Source: CAIUKV01 sp041659105 | Lineage (GTDB): Bacteria; Actinomycetota; Acidimicrobiia; IMCC26256; PALSA-555 | NCBI GenBank assembly: GCA_041659105.1 | Contig: JBAZYX010000002.1 | Span: forward strand, 23,370-87,369 | Reading direction: 5' to 3' | Length of the DNA: 64,000 nucleotides | Made by a program: the position numbers and the translations under genes | In this document: positions 7,784-16,045 of the stretch, one piece after another | Layout: every line of letters starts with the position of its first letter | How positions within the stretch are numbered: the first letter of the stretch is position 1 | The notes under the pieces: model-generated | What the model was told of the DNA's origin: nothing | Database searches by the model: none | The model's input: the letters and a program-made list of their open reading frames with translations, nothing else

Positions 7784-8866
7784 ATGGCGCTCGACGGGTA
7801 CGCCGTCATCGATCTCGATGGACACGTGTTCGAGCCCGACTCGTTGTGGGACGAGTACCTCGACCCGAAGTACAAGGCGCGCCGGCCCCGGCTGCGCATG
7901 GACGATCGCAACACCACCCGCTACGAGATCGACGGCAAGGTGATCCCGCCGGGCACCGGTCGCGGTGCGTGGGCCCCCGAGGGGATCATGGAGGCCACGA
8001 CCCACCGCGACGGCGGCATCGACCCGAAGGCCCGCCTGGTCGACATGGACGCCGAGGGCATCGACCAGGCGGTGCTGTACGGCGCCGTGAGCCTCGGCTT
8101 CTACGCCCTCGAGGACGCCGACTACGCGACCGCGCTGTGCCGGGCGTACCACGACTGGCTCCACGACTACTGCGCCGAGGACCCGGAGCGGCTCAAGGGC
8201 GCGGCGATGCTCCCGATGCAGTCGATGCCGCACGCGCTCGCCGAAGCGCGCCGCTGCGTCGAGGAGCTCGGGTTCGTGTCGCTCACGGTCCCGTGCTCGG
8301 TCGGCATGCGCAATCCGGAGGACCGTGAGAACGACGAGTTCTACGCGCTCGCCGAGGAGCTCGACGTGCCGATCGGCTTCCACGCCGGCGGCCCGCGCTT
8401 CGCGCACGACCGGTTCGTCGACAGCTACGTGCAGCTGCACGCGATCGAGTTCCCGTTCGACATCATGTTCGCCGTCACCAACATCCTCTGCGGCGGCGTG
8501 CTCGAGCGGTTCAAGCGCCTGCGGATCGCGATGCTCGAAGCGGGCACCGGCTGGGCGCCGTTCCTCATCCACCGGCTCGACGAGCACTACGAGAAGCGAC
8601 CGGGCGAGATGCCCAACATCACGATGGAGCCGAGCATGTACCTGGCCGACGGGCGCATGATCATCTCCTGCGAGGCCGAGCCCGACCTCGGCCACACCAT
8701 CGGCCAGCTCGGGGGGCACGTCGTGGCGTACGCGTCCGATTATCCGCACTGGGACAGCGAGTTCCCCGACAGCGTCACGAAGATCCTCCAGATGGACGAC
8801 ATCGGCCGCGACGACAAGCACCTCGTGCTCGCCGGCAACGCGCGTCGCGTGCTGTACGGCGGGTGA
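7784..8866 (+). CDS. amidohydrolase family 2 protein (metal-dependent TIM-barrel)
   Basis: 360 residues. The N-terminal IDLDGHVFEP replaces the usual DxHxH metal motif with DGH. Later come DVPIGFHAGG near 192, LRIAMLEAGTGWAPFLIHRLDEHY near 246, and YASDYPHWDSEFPDS near 313, the C-terminal metal Asp motif of ACMSD-like amidohydrolases. Members act as decarboxylases or hydrolases in aromatic and polyketide degradation; the substrate here is unknown. The start follows an AGGGGGGA ribosome site. Its TGA overlaps the GTG of the crotonase gene (GTGA), so the two are coupled. Confidence 0.85.
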   Translation: MALDGYAVIDLDGHVFEPDSLWDEYLDPKYKARRPRLRMDDRNTTRYEIDGKVIPPGTGRGAWAPEGIMEATTHRDGGIDPKARLVDMDAEGIDQAVLYGAVSLGFYALEDADYATALCRAYHDWLHDYCAEDPERLKGAAMLPMQSMPHALAEARRCVEELGFVSLTVPCSVGMRNPEDRENDEFYALAEELDVPIGFHAGGPRFAHDRFVDSYVQLHAIEFPFDIMFAVTNILCGGVLERFKRLRIAMLEAGTGWAPFLIHRLDEHYEKRPGEMPNITMEPSMYLADGRMIISCEAEPDLGHTIGQLGGHVVAYASDYPHWDSEFPDSVTKILQMDDIGRDDKHLVLAGNARRVLYGG

Positions 8867-9699
8867 GCGCGTCGGTGGGTACGAAGAGCTCCGACGACGT
8901 GGTGCTCGTCGACGTCAGCGATGGCATCGCCACCGTCACGCTCAACCGGCCGGAGTCGCGGAACGCGATCAACCGGGCGATGGGCCAGCGGCTGCCGGTG
9001 GTGCTCCAGGAGCTCGAGGCCCGCGACGACGTCGGCGCGATGATCCTGACCGGCGCCGACCCCGCCTTCTGTGCGGGGGTCGACCTCAAGGAGTTCGGTG
9101 GCGCGGGTACGGAGCCGGGCGACGTCGACGGGATGGGCATGGGCGTTCGCGACGCCGAGGGACGGCTCCCCTTCCGCGGCCCGTTCCCTCCGCGGACGAA
9201 GCTGCTCATCGGCGCGGTCAACGGCCCGGCCGTGACGGGCGGGTTCGAGCTGGCGCTGGGCTGCGACTTCCTGGTGGCGTCGGAGCGGGCGCGTTTCGCC
9301 GACACACACGCACGCGTCGGCGTGATCCCGGGGTGGGGCCTCACGGTGATGCTGTGCCAGTCGGTGGGGGTACGGCGGGCGCGCGAGCTCAGCGCTACGG
9401 GCAACTACCTCAACGCGGAGCAGGCGCTCACGTGGGGGTTGGTCAACCACGTCGTCCCGCACGACGAGCTGCTGCCGTTCACGCGCACCCTCGCGCTCGG
9501 CGCCGTACACAACGACCGTGCTGCGGTGAGCGAGATGCTGCGCCTCTACGACGCCGTTGCCGACACGACGGTCGGCGAGGGGTGGGAGATCGAGGCCGCG
9601 GCGAGCCGCGCCTGGGAGGGCGCCGGCTTCGACCCCGCCGAGATCGAAGCGCGCCGCGCCGGCATCGTCGAGCGCGGCCGGAGCCAGCTGCACGACTGA
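8863..9699 (+). CDS. enoyl-CoA hydratase/isomerase family (crotonase) protein lacking one catalytic Glu
   Basis: 278 residues, GTG start coupled to the upstream amidohydrolase by a 4-nt overlap. The oxyanion-hole segments are present: AFCAGVDLKEFGG near 69 and NGPAVTGGFELALG near 125. The first acid/base glutamate of enoyl-CoA hydratase sits in a PEI motif, but here the aligned triplet is HAR (ADTHARVGVIPGWG), giving Ala. The second glutamate appears kept in RARELSATG. Loss of one Glu suggests a reaction other than simple hydration, such as isomerisation or C-C bond cleavage; this is inference. Confidence 0.85.
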   Translation: MSASVGTKSSDDVVLVDVSDGIATVTLNRPESRNAINRAMGQRLPVVLQELEARDDVGAMILTGADPAFCAGVDLKEFGGAGTEPGDVDGMGMGVRDAEGRLPFRGPFPPRTKLLIGAVNGPAVTGGFELALGCDFLVASERARFADTHARVGVIPGWGLTVMLCQSVGVRRARELSATGNYLNAEQALTWGLVNHVVPHDELLPFTRTLALGAVHNDRAAVSEMLRLYDAVADTTVGEGWEIEAAASRAWEGAGFDPAEIEARRAGIVERGRSQLHD

Positions 9700-9749
9700 T
9701 CGCGACCTGCTCTCCCGACCGGGTGGGCACCACGAATGAGGAGACAGCG

Positions 9750-10553
9750 ATGACGAGCCCGTTCGACGCCTACCGCATGGACGGCCGCGTCGCCGTGGTC
9801 ACGGGTGCCGCCAGCGGCATCGGTGCCGCGACCTGCGAGGTGCTGGCCGCGGCCGGTGCGTCCGTGGTGTGCGCCGACCTCAACGCCGACGGGCTCGCGT
9901 CCACCGTAGCGGCGGTCGAGGCCGCCGGCACCCGCGCGCACGCGGTGCCCACCGACGTGACGAAGCGCGCGCAGGTCGAGGCCATGATCGACGCCGCGGT
10001 CGGCGAGTTCGGCCGGATCGACGCCGTGTGCAACATCGCCGGCGCGATGTTCCCCGGTCTCATCGAGGACCTCGACGACGACACCATCGACCGCGGCATC
10101 GACCTCAACCTCAAGGGCGTGCTCTACGGCACGCAGTACGCGATCAAGGCGATGAAGGGCCAGGGTTCCGGGGCGATCGTCAACGTCTCGTCAGGCGCGA
10201 TCGACCTCCCGTACGCCGGCATCGGCGTCTATGCGTTCACGAAGGCCGCGGTCGCCATGCTCTCGATGACCGCCGCGCTCGAGGCGGGCGAGCACGGCAT
10301 CCGGGTGAACGCGATCGCGCCCGGCATGACCGTCACGCCTTTCACCACCTGGCGACTCCACAAGCCCGACGGGACGATCGACCAGCAGGCCTACGACGAG
10401 TTCATGGAGTACTCGAAGAGCATGTCGCCGCTCGGCATCGTGGGCGAGTCGATGGACCAGGCCCTGCTCATCCAATACCTCGTGAGCGACGCTTCGAAGT
10501 ACGCGACCGGGCAGATCTTCCGGGTGAACGGCGGTCAGACCTGGGCCTGGTAG
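9750..10553 (+). CDS. short-chain dehydrogenase/reductase (classical SDR)
   Basis: 267 residues. It shows TGAASGIG cofactor binding near 18, DLNADG after strand 2 (favouring NAD), NIAGA near 95, a catalytic Ser in NVSSGA near 144, and YAFTK (YxxxK) near 160. The C-terminal GQIFRVNGGQTWAW is typical. The ATG at 9750 has GAGGAGA 6-12 nt upstream. Following an amidohydrolase and crotonase in the same direction, it could oxidise a beta-hydroxyacyl-CoA or similar intermediate. It converges on the enolase-superfamily gene with only 3 nt between stops. Confidence 0.88.
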   Translation: MTSPFDAYRMDGRVAVVTGAASGIGAATCEVLAAAGASVVCADLNADGLASTVAAVEAAGTRAHAVPTDVTKRAQVEAMIDAAVGEFGRIDAVCNIAGAMFPGLIEDLDDDTIDRGIDLNLKGVLYGTQYAIKAMKGQGSGAIVNVSSGAIDLPYAGIGVYAFTKAAVAMLSMTAALEAGEHGIRVNAIAPGMTVTPFTTWRLHKPDGTIDQQAYDEFMEYSKSMSPLGIVGESMDQALLIQYLVSDASKYATGQIFRVNGGQTWAW

Positions 10554-10556
10554 CCG

Positions 10557-11660
10557 TCAGCGGCGCAGGGTCTCGACCGACGTCGTGATCGACTCGACGA
10601 AGTCGCGGTCGACGGTCACGCCGAGGCCCGGGCCGCTCGGCACGGCGAGGCGCCCGTCGACGAGGGTGAACGGCTCGGTGAGCACGTCGCGCGCGTAGTA
10701 GCGGTCGGACGCGGAGGTGTCGCCCGGGAGGGTGAACCCGGCGAGCGCGGCCAGCGCGACGTTCGCGGCGCGGCCGATGCCGGTCTCGAGCATGCCGCCG
10801 CACCACACAGGTACCCCGCGTGCGACGCACGCGTCGTGCACCCGCACCGCCTCGAGGTAGCCGCCCACCCGGCCGGCCTTGATGTTGACGATGGAGCACG
10901 CGCCCATGGCGATCGCCTGCTCGGCGACGCGCACCGAGGTGATCGACTCGTCGAGGCAGACGGGGGTGCGGATCAGCCGCGCGACCTCGGCGTGCCCGGG
11001 GAGGTCGTCCTCGGGGAGTGGCTGCTCGATCAGCAGCAGGTCGAACGGATCGAGCGCGGCCAGCACGTCGATGTCCCCCACGGTGTACGCGGTGTTGGCG
11101 TCGACCTGGAGCGCGAGATCGGGATGGCGCTCGCGCACCGAGCGCACCGCGTCCACGTCGAACCCGGGTGCGATCTTCAGCTTCACCCGCCGGTAGCCGT
11201 CGGCCACGTAGCCGTCGACCTGCTCGAGCAGCTCGGCGAGCGGGAACATGCCGACCGACACCCCGCAGTCGACCTCCCCGCGTGCCGCGCCGAGCCGGGC
11301 GCCGAGCGACACGCCCTCCGCGCGCAGCTCGGCGTCGAGCAGCGCGAGCTCGAGCGCGGTCTTCGCCATCGGGTGGCCCTTGACCGGCGCGAGCAGCTCC
11401 GCGAGCCCGGCGACCGTGAGCCCGTCCGCCGCGAGCACGCGCGGGCCCAGGAACGCGCGCAGGACCTCCTGCGCGCCGTCGACGTACTCCGCGGAGTAGG
11501 ACGGCTCCGCGAACGCGACGCACTCGCCCCAGCCCTCGCCGCGGTCGGTCTCGATCCGAACGAGGAGGATGTCCCGGTCGGTCTCGGTTCCGAACGACGT
11601 GCGGAACGGCGTGACGAGCGGCAGCGCCACCCGGCGCAGCTCGATCGCCTGGACGTTCAC
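10557..11660 (-). CDS. o-succinylbenzoate synthase / N-succinylamino acid racemase (enolase superfamily)
   Basis: 367 residues from a GTG at 11660 that overlaps the stop of the upstream GNAT gene (GTGA). All muconate-lactonizing subgroup residues are visible: VKLKIAPG (KxK) near 163, VDANTAY near 192, IEQPL near 218, LDESIT near 243 and NIKAGRVGG near 268, giving the Asp-Glu-Asp metal triad and two catalytic lysines. MenC makes o-succinylbenzoate for menaquinone. Relatives racemise N-succinylamino acids, often beside a GNAT succinyltransferase, as here. No other men genes are adjacent, so the racemase role deserves equal weight. Confidence 0.85.
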   Translation of the reverse strand: MNVQAIELRRVALPLVTPFRTSFGTETDRDILLVRIETDRGEGWGECVAFAEPSYSAEYVDGAQEVLRAFLGPRVLAADGLTVAGLAELLAPVKGHPMAKTALELALLDAELRAEGVSLGARLGAARGEVDCGVSVGMFPLAELLEQVDGYVADGYRRVKLKIAPGFDVDAVRSVRERHPDLALQVDANTAYTVGDIDVLAALDPFDLLLIEQPLPEDDLPGHAEVARLIRTPVCLDESITSVRVAEQAIAMGACSIVNIKAGRVGGYLEAVRVHDACVARGVPVWCGGMLETGIGRAANVALAALAGFTLPGDTSASDRYYARDVLTEPFTLVDGRLAVPSGPGLGVTVDRDFVESITTSVETLRR

Positions 11661-12484
11661 TCGGCCTCGTTCCGGTGCGCGCCGGGGCCGGCCTCGAGCA
11701 CCCACCAGCCGTCGCGCGTCGCGCCGGTGGCCGCGTAGCCGAGGTCGAGCGCGCGACCGATCGCAGCGCGCGCGGCCCGACGCCAACGCTGTCCGGCCGC
11801 GGGGTCCGCGTGCCGGACCACCACGATGTCGGACGGGACGCACGCGAGGAGCACGGGCACGAGCCGGGCCTCCGGCCACACCTCGCCGTCGAGCGAGAGG
11901 ATCACGGCTGCTCCCGCCGTCATCAGCGCGTCGAGGTCGGGCTCGGGTCGTCCCACCGGTTCCGTGAGGTCCCACACCGCTTCCACGCGGTCCGACTCGT
12001 CGCCTGCGTTGGTGGCGTCGGGCATCTCGCCGTAGACGTTCACGTGGTACGTCACGCCGCGCGCGCCGAGCTTGGTGAGGTTGAAGAACGCGTTGCGGGC
12101 GACGAGCGGGTCGAACGTCCAGCGCACCTCGGTGATCCCGCGCGCCAGCGCCCAGTCGCGCTGGGCGAGCTTCAACGCCGCGCCCACGCCCCGGTGCTGG
12201 TGGGTGGGCTCCACGCCGGTGACGTGGGAGTGGATGTGCATGCCGCCGGGATGGGTGCCCACGAATCCGATCGACGCGCCGAGCAGCGCAGTGGGGTCGT
12301 GCGCCCGCCCGGGGACGAAGGCGCCGAGGAGCGGTTCGCCGGCCAGGAGATACGCGCGGAACGTGTGGATGTCGATGAAGCCGCGGCCATCGGGCACGCC
12401 CCACACGCGGGCGATCAGCGCCCCGGCCGCCACGAGGTCACCCGGCTCGAGCTCCACCACCTCGACGTCGGGCCCCGGGCGCAC
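11657..12484 (-). CDS. GNAT-family acyltransferase coupled to the MenC/racemase gene
   Basis: 275 residues. The GNAT acyl-CoA loop is seen as HQHRGVGAALK near 96 (Q/R-x-x-G-x-G/A), preceded by the HIHSHVTGVEP beta-4 strand and followed by ITEVRWTFDPLVARNAFFNL. The C-terminal 100 residues are an extension typical of the predicted acetyltransferases found next to N-acylamino acid racemases. If the downstream enzyme is a racemase, this one may N-succinylate D-amino acids; no desuccinylase is nearby. TAGCCT lies exactly 6 nt before the GTG at 12484, indicating a leaderless start shared by the two-gene unit. Confidence 0.8.
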   Translation of the reverse strand: MRPGPDVEVVELEPGDLVAAGALIARVWGVPDGRGFIDIHTFRAYLLAGEPLLGAFVPGRAHDPTALLGASIGFVGTHPGGMHIHSHVTGVEPTHQHRGVGAALKLAQRDWALARGITEVRWTFDPLVARNAFFNLTKLGARGVTYHVNVYGEMPDATNAGDESDRVEAVWDLTEPVGRPEPDLDALMTAGAAVILSLDGEVWPEARLVPVLLACVPSDIVVVRHADPAAGQRWRRAARAAIGRALDLGYAATGATRDGWWVLEAGPGAHRNEAE

Positions 12485-12490
12485 GGGAGC

Positions 12491-12496
12491 AGGCTA
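12491..12496 (-). promoter_or_regulatory. putative leaderless -10 element for the GNAT-racemase unit
   Basis: TAGCCT on the minus strand, 6 nt before the GTG at 12484. The same hexamer recurs at 16034, 30378, 37460 (minus) and 53242. Confidence 0.6.
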
Positions 12497-12546
12497 GGTC
12501 CCATCCCTCGCCGGTGCCGCACTTGTTCGTGCGTTCGGCCGTGCGA

Positions 12547-12552
12547 TAGCAC
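12547..12552 (+). promoter_or_regulatory. putative leaderless -10 element for the nucleoside hydrolase
   Basis: TAGCAC 6 nt before the GTG at 12559; the last base departs from TAnnnT. TTGTTC 18 nt further upstream (12523-12528) could be a -35. It is divergent from the GNAT promoter at 12491. Confidence 0.4.
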
Positions 12553-12558
12553 CGCTGC

Positions 12559-13473
12559 GTGCACAGACAGGGGGTGGTGCTCGACACGGACATCGGGACG
12601 GACGTCGATGACGCCCTCGCCCTCGCGTACGCGCTGCGCCACCCCGGCATCGATCTGCGCGCGGTCACCACCGTCTCGGCCGACACGGGGGCCCGGGCCC
12701 GCATCGCCGCGCGGCTGGTCGGGATCGCGGGCCGGACCGACGTGGTGGTCGCCGCCGGCGTCGGCGGCTTCGACGACCGGGCCTGGTTCGGGCACGAGGG
12801 CGAGGGGCTCGCGGCCGGTCCCGATGCGCCGATCGACGAGCGCGACGCCGTCACCGTCCTCCTCGACCTGGCGCACGGCCCGACCCCGCCCGTCGTCGCG
12901 ACGGTCGGCATGCAGTCGAACGTCGCGGCCGCCGTGCATCGGGACCCGAGCTATCCCCACCGGGTGCCACTGCTGACGGTGATGGGCGGCGTGTTCGCCC
13001 CCGTGCACTACCTCGGCGCGGTGATGGGTCCCGCCCGCGACCACAACCTCGTGACGGACGCGGCCGCGAGCGTGGTCAGCCTCAACGCCGGCTTCGCGGT
13101 CCGCTTCGTGCCCCTCGACGTGACCGTGGGCGTGCCGCTGCGCGCGCACCACCTCGAGCGGCTCCGCGTGTCCGACGACCTGGGCCGCGCCCTCGCCGCC
13201 CTGGTCGACGGGTGGAGCGTGCTCCTCCACGAGCGCTCCCGCGGTCGGGTCCCGGCCGACGTGGTCGCCTACCTCCACGACCCCCTCACGGTGGCGTGCG
13301 CCGTCTCGAGCGAGTTCGTGACCGTTGAGCGGGTGCCGGTCACGGTTGCGCTCCACGACGGGGTGCCGCGTACGTTCGTGGACCCGCTCCAAGGACACGA
13401 GTCCGACGTCGTCACCGGCGTGGACGCCGACGGGTTCGTGGAGCACTGGCTCGCGGTGGTGACCGGCGAATGA
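12559..13473 (+). CDS. inosine-uridine preferring nucleoside hydrolase family protein
   Basis: 304 residues. The calcium-binding signature DTDIGTDVDDALAL sits at residues 9-22 and is the family hallmark. Supporting motifs are VATVGMQSNVAAAV near 112, VMGGVF near 139, RDHNLVTD near 156 and YLHDPLTVAC near 237. Family members cleave the N-glycosidic bond of nucleosides for salvage. GTG start, with a -10-like hexamer 6 nt upstream. It is followed 13 nt later by a DUF3054 gene and probably co-transcribed with it. Confidence 0.88.
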   Translation: MHRQGVVLDTDIGTDVDDALALAYALRHPGIDLRAVTTVSADTGARARIAARLVGIAGRTDVVVAAGVGGFDDRAWFGHEGEGLAAGPDAPIDERDAVTVLLDLAHGPTPPVVATVGMQSNVAAAVHRDPSYPHRVPLLTVMGGVFAPVHYLGAVMGPARDHNLVTDAAASVVSLNAGFAVRFVPLDVTVGVPLRAHHLERLRVSDDLGRALAALVDGWSVLLHERSRGRVPADVVAYLHDPLTVACAVSSEFVTVERVPVTVALHDGVPRTFVDPLQGHESDVVTGVDADGFVEHWLAVVTGE

Positions 13474-13486
13474 GGGTGGCGCGCAC

Positions 13487-13873
13487 ATGATCACGGCTCG
13501 GACCCGCAGCCTGGCGGTCTGGATCCCGCCCCTCCTCGACCTGCTCGTGGTCACGCTCTTCGTCCTCGTGGGCCGCCGCAGTCACGACGAGGGCGACAAC
13601 CTCGCGGGCTTCCTCCGGGTGTGGTGGCCCTTCGCCGCCGGCCTCGGCGTGAGCGGGGTGCTCAGCGGCGCGTGGTGGTACCCGTTCGCCTGGAAGCGCG
13701 TGGTCGGAGCGTGGATCGGCACCGTGGCGGTGGGGATGGTGCTGCGGATCTCGATCCAGGGCCGCGACTTCAAGCCGTCGTTCGTGATCGTGACGACGCT
13801 GTTCTTCGGTCTCGGGATGCTGGGCTGGCGGGCGATCGCGCGGCGCGTCGTTGCGAGCCGCGCCGCCGCCTGA
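13487..13873 (+). CDS. DUF3054-like integral membrane protein
   Basis: 128 residues with four hydrophobic segments: WIPPLLDLLVVTLFVLVG, WWPFAAGLGVSGVLSGAWW, AWIGTVAVGMVLRI and SFVIVTTLFFGLGMLGWRAI. The GRRSHDEGD motif after the first segment and the WPF entry to the second match the DUF3054 family as I know it, whose function is unknown. It lies 13 nt after the nucleoside hydrolase gene and converges with the HIT gene over a short gap holding a 12-nt palindrome, CGACCCGGGTCG (13881-13892). Confidence 0.75.
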   Translation: MITARTRSLAVWIPPLLDLLVVTLFVLVGRRSHDEGDNLAGFLRVWWPFAAGLGVSGVLSGAWWYPFAWKRVVGAWIGTVAVGMVLRISIQGRDFKPSFVIVTTLFFGLGMLGWRAIARRVVASRAAA

Positions 13874-13894
13874 CCGTCGCCGACCCGGGTCGCG

Positions 13895-14308
13895 TCAGGG
13901 GGCGAGACCGAGCTCGCCGAGCGCGTTGCGGATGTTCGTCGCGTTGGCCACGAGCTCGTCGTTCTCCACGCTGCGCGCGCTGCGCGACAGGTGGAGGTCC
14001 TCCTCGCCCTGGATCGGCAGCACGTGGAGGTGGCAGTGGGGCACCTCGAACCCGGCGATCTCCAGGCCAACCCGCGACGCGGAGAACGCGCGCTGCTGGG
14101 CGAGGCCGACGGCGCGGGCCACGACCATGAGGTGCGCGGCGAGGTCGGGATCGAGGTCGAGCCAGTGGTCGATCTCGGCCCGCGGCACCACGATGACGTG
14201 ACCCGGGGTGATCGGGTTGATCGAGAGGAAGGCCACGCAGCGATCGTCGGTCCACACGAAGTGGCCCGGGATCTCGCCGTCGATGATCCGGGTGAAGATG
14301 GTCGGCAC
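13895..14308 (-). CDS. HIT family protein (nucleotide-binding histidine triad)
   Basis: 137 residues, beginning (GTG) PTIFTRIIDGEIPGHFVWTD, a typical HIT N-terminus. INPITPGHVIVVPR follows near 30-43, and the triad reads HCHLHVL at residues 91-97 (H91, H93, H95). HIT hydrolases act on purine nucleoside phosphoramidates or dinucleoside polyphosphates. The GTG start at 14308 is supported by TACGAT 6 nt upstream, a leaderless arrangement; the reading frame also stays open upstream through the tandem repeats, but that extension is repeat-encoded and unlikely to be translated. Confidence 0.9.
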   Translation of the reverse strand: MPTIFTRIIDGEIPGHFVWTDDRCVAFLSINPITPGHVIVVPRAEIDHWLDLDPDLAAHLMVVARAVGLAQQRAFSASRVGLEIAGFEVPHCHLHVLPIQGEEDLHLSRSARSVENDELVANATNIRNALGELGLAP

Positions 14309-14314
14309 GGCCGG

Positions 14315-14320
14315 ATCGTA
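14315..14320 (-). promoter_or_regulatory. putative leaderless -10 element for the HIT gene
   Basis: TACGAT on the minus strand, 6 nt before the GTG at 14308. The tandem repeats start 9 nt further upstream. Confidence 0.5.
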
Positions 14321-14328
14321 ACTCCGTA

Positions 14329-14464
14329 CGCCGCTGCGCTGTGCACGCCCTTCGGCCGAACTCGCCGCTGCGCTGTGCACGCCCTTCGGCCGAACTCGCC
14401 GCTGCGCTGTGCACGCCCTTCGGCCGAACTCGCCGCTGCGCTGTGCACGCCCTTCGGCCGAACT
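14329..14464 (+). repeat. perfect 34-bp x4 tandem repeat (minisatellite)
   Basis: Four identical 34-bp units lie head to tail at 14329-14362, 14363-14396, 14397-14430 and 14431-14464. Each unit contains the palindromes GTGCAC and TTCGGCCGAA. A degraded echo of the unit may follow to about 14490. The unit length is not a multiple of three. The array sits between the divergently transcribed HIT and glycosyltransferase genes, where copy-number change could alter promoter spacing. There are no spacers, so it is not a CRISPR array. Confidence 0.95.
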
Positions 14465-14541
14465 CCCGCCGCGCGGTCTTGGCCGAACCTTTCCCGACTT
14501 CGGCTCGTTTCCCGAACGTGCCGGTGCCGATACGAGCGGTC

Positions 14542-15969
14542 ATGACCACGCTGCCGCTCACCGAGCACACGTCGGTCCAGGCGGAGTCGGCGGCCGGGAA
14601 CGGCGAGTTCCGGTCCAGCGCGGCCTTTCCCCTGCCAAGGCTGCGCCCGGTCGCCGACTTCGTCGCCCTTCCCGCGCCCAAGCGCTACGTCACGGTGCAG
14701 GCGAAGTTCGGCCTCGCGCTCGGGGCGACGGCGCTGTGGCTCCTGCTCGCCGCCGCGAGTGCGGCCGCGGCGTTGCCGGCGATGGACGAGGTCGTGCCGT
14801 GGCCGATCGGCGCCGTGCTGTTCCTCGTGGTGGTCGCGCTGCCCGGGATGGTCGTGACCTTCTCGCTCGCGGGACTCGTGCTCGACCAGCCGCCCACGCC
14901 CACCGTCGTCCGTCCCGCGCTGCCCACCACGGTCGCGATCACCGCGCGCAACCAGGCCCGGTCGGTGGTGGTCACCCTCGGGGCGTTGCGCACGCAGGAC
15001 TACGACGGTCCGCTGACGGTGCTGCTCGTCGACAACGGATCGACCGACGCCACGGTGGACGAAGCCCGGCGCGCCGCCGCGCAGCTCGGCATCGACCTCA
15101 AGGTGCTGGTGGAGCGACGGGTGGGTGTGGTGTACGCCCGCAACGCGGCCACCGCGGTGACGGACACTCCGCTGCTGGTGGTGATGGACGCGGGCACGGT
15201 GCTCCACCCGTCCGCAGTGCGGCTCCTGGTGGCGCGCCTTCTGCGCTCCCCGTCGGACACCGCCGCGGTGTCGGCCCACGCGCTCGTGCGCAACACGCGC
15301 AACGGCGACCTCCCCGAGGTGATCGCCTACGACTACTCGCTGAACGCCCACGCGAACCAGCGGGTGCACGGCCTGTTCCAGGCCCCGCTCGTGGCCGAAG
15401 GCGCGTGCTCGCTCTTCCGGACCGACGCGGTGCGCGCGGTCGAGGGCTGGTCGCGTGACGACGCCGACGGTGTGATGATCACCTGGCGCTTCCTCGAACG
15501 GGGCTGGCGCGTCTTCCACGAGCCGCTCGCGGTCGCGTTCACGAGCCAGCCGGTGACGCTCGGCTCGTGGGCCGCCCGGCGCGTGCGGGCTGCGAACTCG
15601 ATTGTGGAAGGTGCCCGCGTGAAGGGTCTGCGTTCGCTGCGGTTCCCGTTCAACCGGTTCGTCGCGATGGTCGACGCGACGGCGCCCGTGCTCGACGGGG
15701 TGTTCACCGGGGGTGCGTTGCTCGCGCTCGCACTCGCGGTGATGGGCGCACCGGAGCTGCTCTTCGCGTACCTGCTGCTGGTCCTGCCGATGTCGCTCGT
15801 GTTCGCCGTGGCCATCCGGCGCGCGATGCGGCGGGGCCTCGACGACGTGGGGCTCACGGTCCCCGGTGGTCCGCGCGCGTGGCTGGGGACGGGCCTGAGC
15901 CTGCACGCGGTGCAGGCCCCCCTCGGCGCGTGGAACGCGCTGGCCCAGCTGTTCGGCCGGGTCGACTGA
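14542..15969 (+). CDS. membrane-bound family 2 glycosyltransferase
   Basis: 475 residues from the ATG at 14542; upstream in-frame starts fall inside the tandem repeat and are rejected. Two membrane segments lie near 55-75 (ALWLLLAAASAAAALPA) and 93-115. The GT-A core follows: TTVAITARNQA near 131, VLLVDNGSTDATVD near 155, VVMDAGTVLHP (DxG variant of the DxD metal motif) near 213. The acceptor and QxxRW-like region is degenerate, SWAARRVRAAN near 343. Two or more C-terminal membrane segments lie near 390-430. It resembles processive polysaccharide synthases; the product is unknown. Confidence 0.82.
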   Translation: MTTLPLTEHTSVQAESAAGNGEFRSSAAFPLPRLRPVADFVALPAPKRYVTVQAKFGLALGATALWLLLAAASAAAALPAMDEVVPWPIGAVLFLVVVALPGMVVTFSLAGLVLDQPPTPTVVRPALPTTVAITARNQARSVVVTLGALRTQDYDGPLTVLLVDNGSTDATVDEARRAAAQLGIDLKVLVERRVGVVYARNAATAVTDTPLLVVMDAGTVLHPSAVRLLVARLLRSPSDTAAVSAHALVRNTRNGDLPEVIAYDYSLNAHANQRVHGLFQAPLVAEGACSLFRTDAVRAVEGWSRDDADGVMITWRFLERGWRVFHEPLAVAFTSQPVTLGSWAARRVRAANSIVEGARVKGLRSLRFPFNRFVAMVDATAPVLDGVFTGGALLALALAVMGAPELLFAYLLLVLPMSLVFAVAIRRAMRRGLDDVGLTVPGGPRAWLGTGLSLHAVQAPLGAWNALAQLFGRVD

Positions 15970-16010
15970 GCGCCGGGCCGCTCGGGCCCCGGCTCACGTG
16001 GCCGGCGGCA

Positions 16011-16039
16011 TTGCCGTGCGCGGGGCTCGCCTCTAGCCT
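16011..16039 (+). promoter_or_regulatory. promoter of the VOC gene, leaderless geometry
   Basis: TTGCCG (16011-16016), a 17-nt spacer, then TAGCCT (16034-16039), which ends 6 nt before the ATG at 16046. This is one of the clearest -35/-10 pairs in the window. Confidence 0.65.
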
Positions 16040-16045
16040 CACACG

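Noticed and set aside
13881..13892. Palindrome CGACCCGGGTCG as an operator
   Set aside because: It lies between two convergent stops, is pure GC, and such palindromes are frequent by chance at this base composition.
14329..14464. CRISPR array
   Set aside because: Units are directly adjacent with no spacers, and no cas genes are present.
14341..14541. N-terminal extension of the glycosyltransferase through the tandem repeat
   Set aside because: The repeat-encoded residues differ in frame from unit to unit, and a normal start lies at 14542 before the first conserved region.
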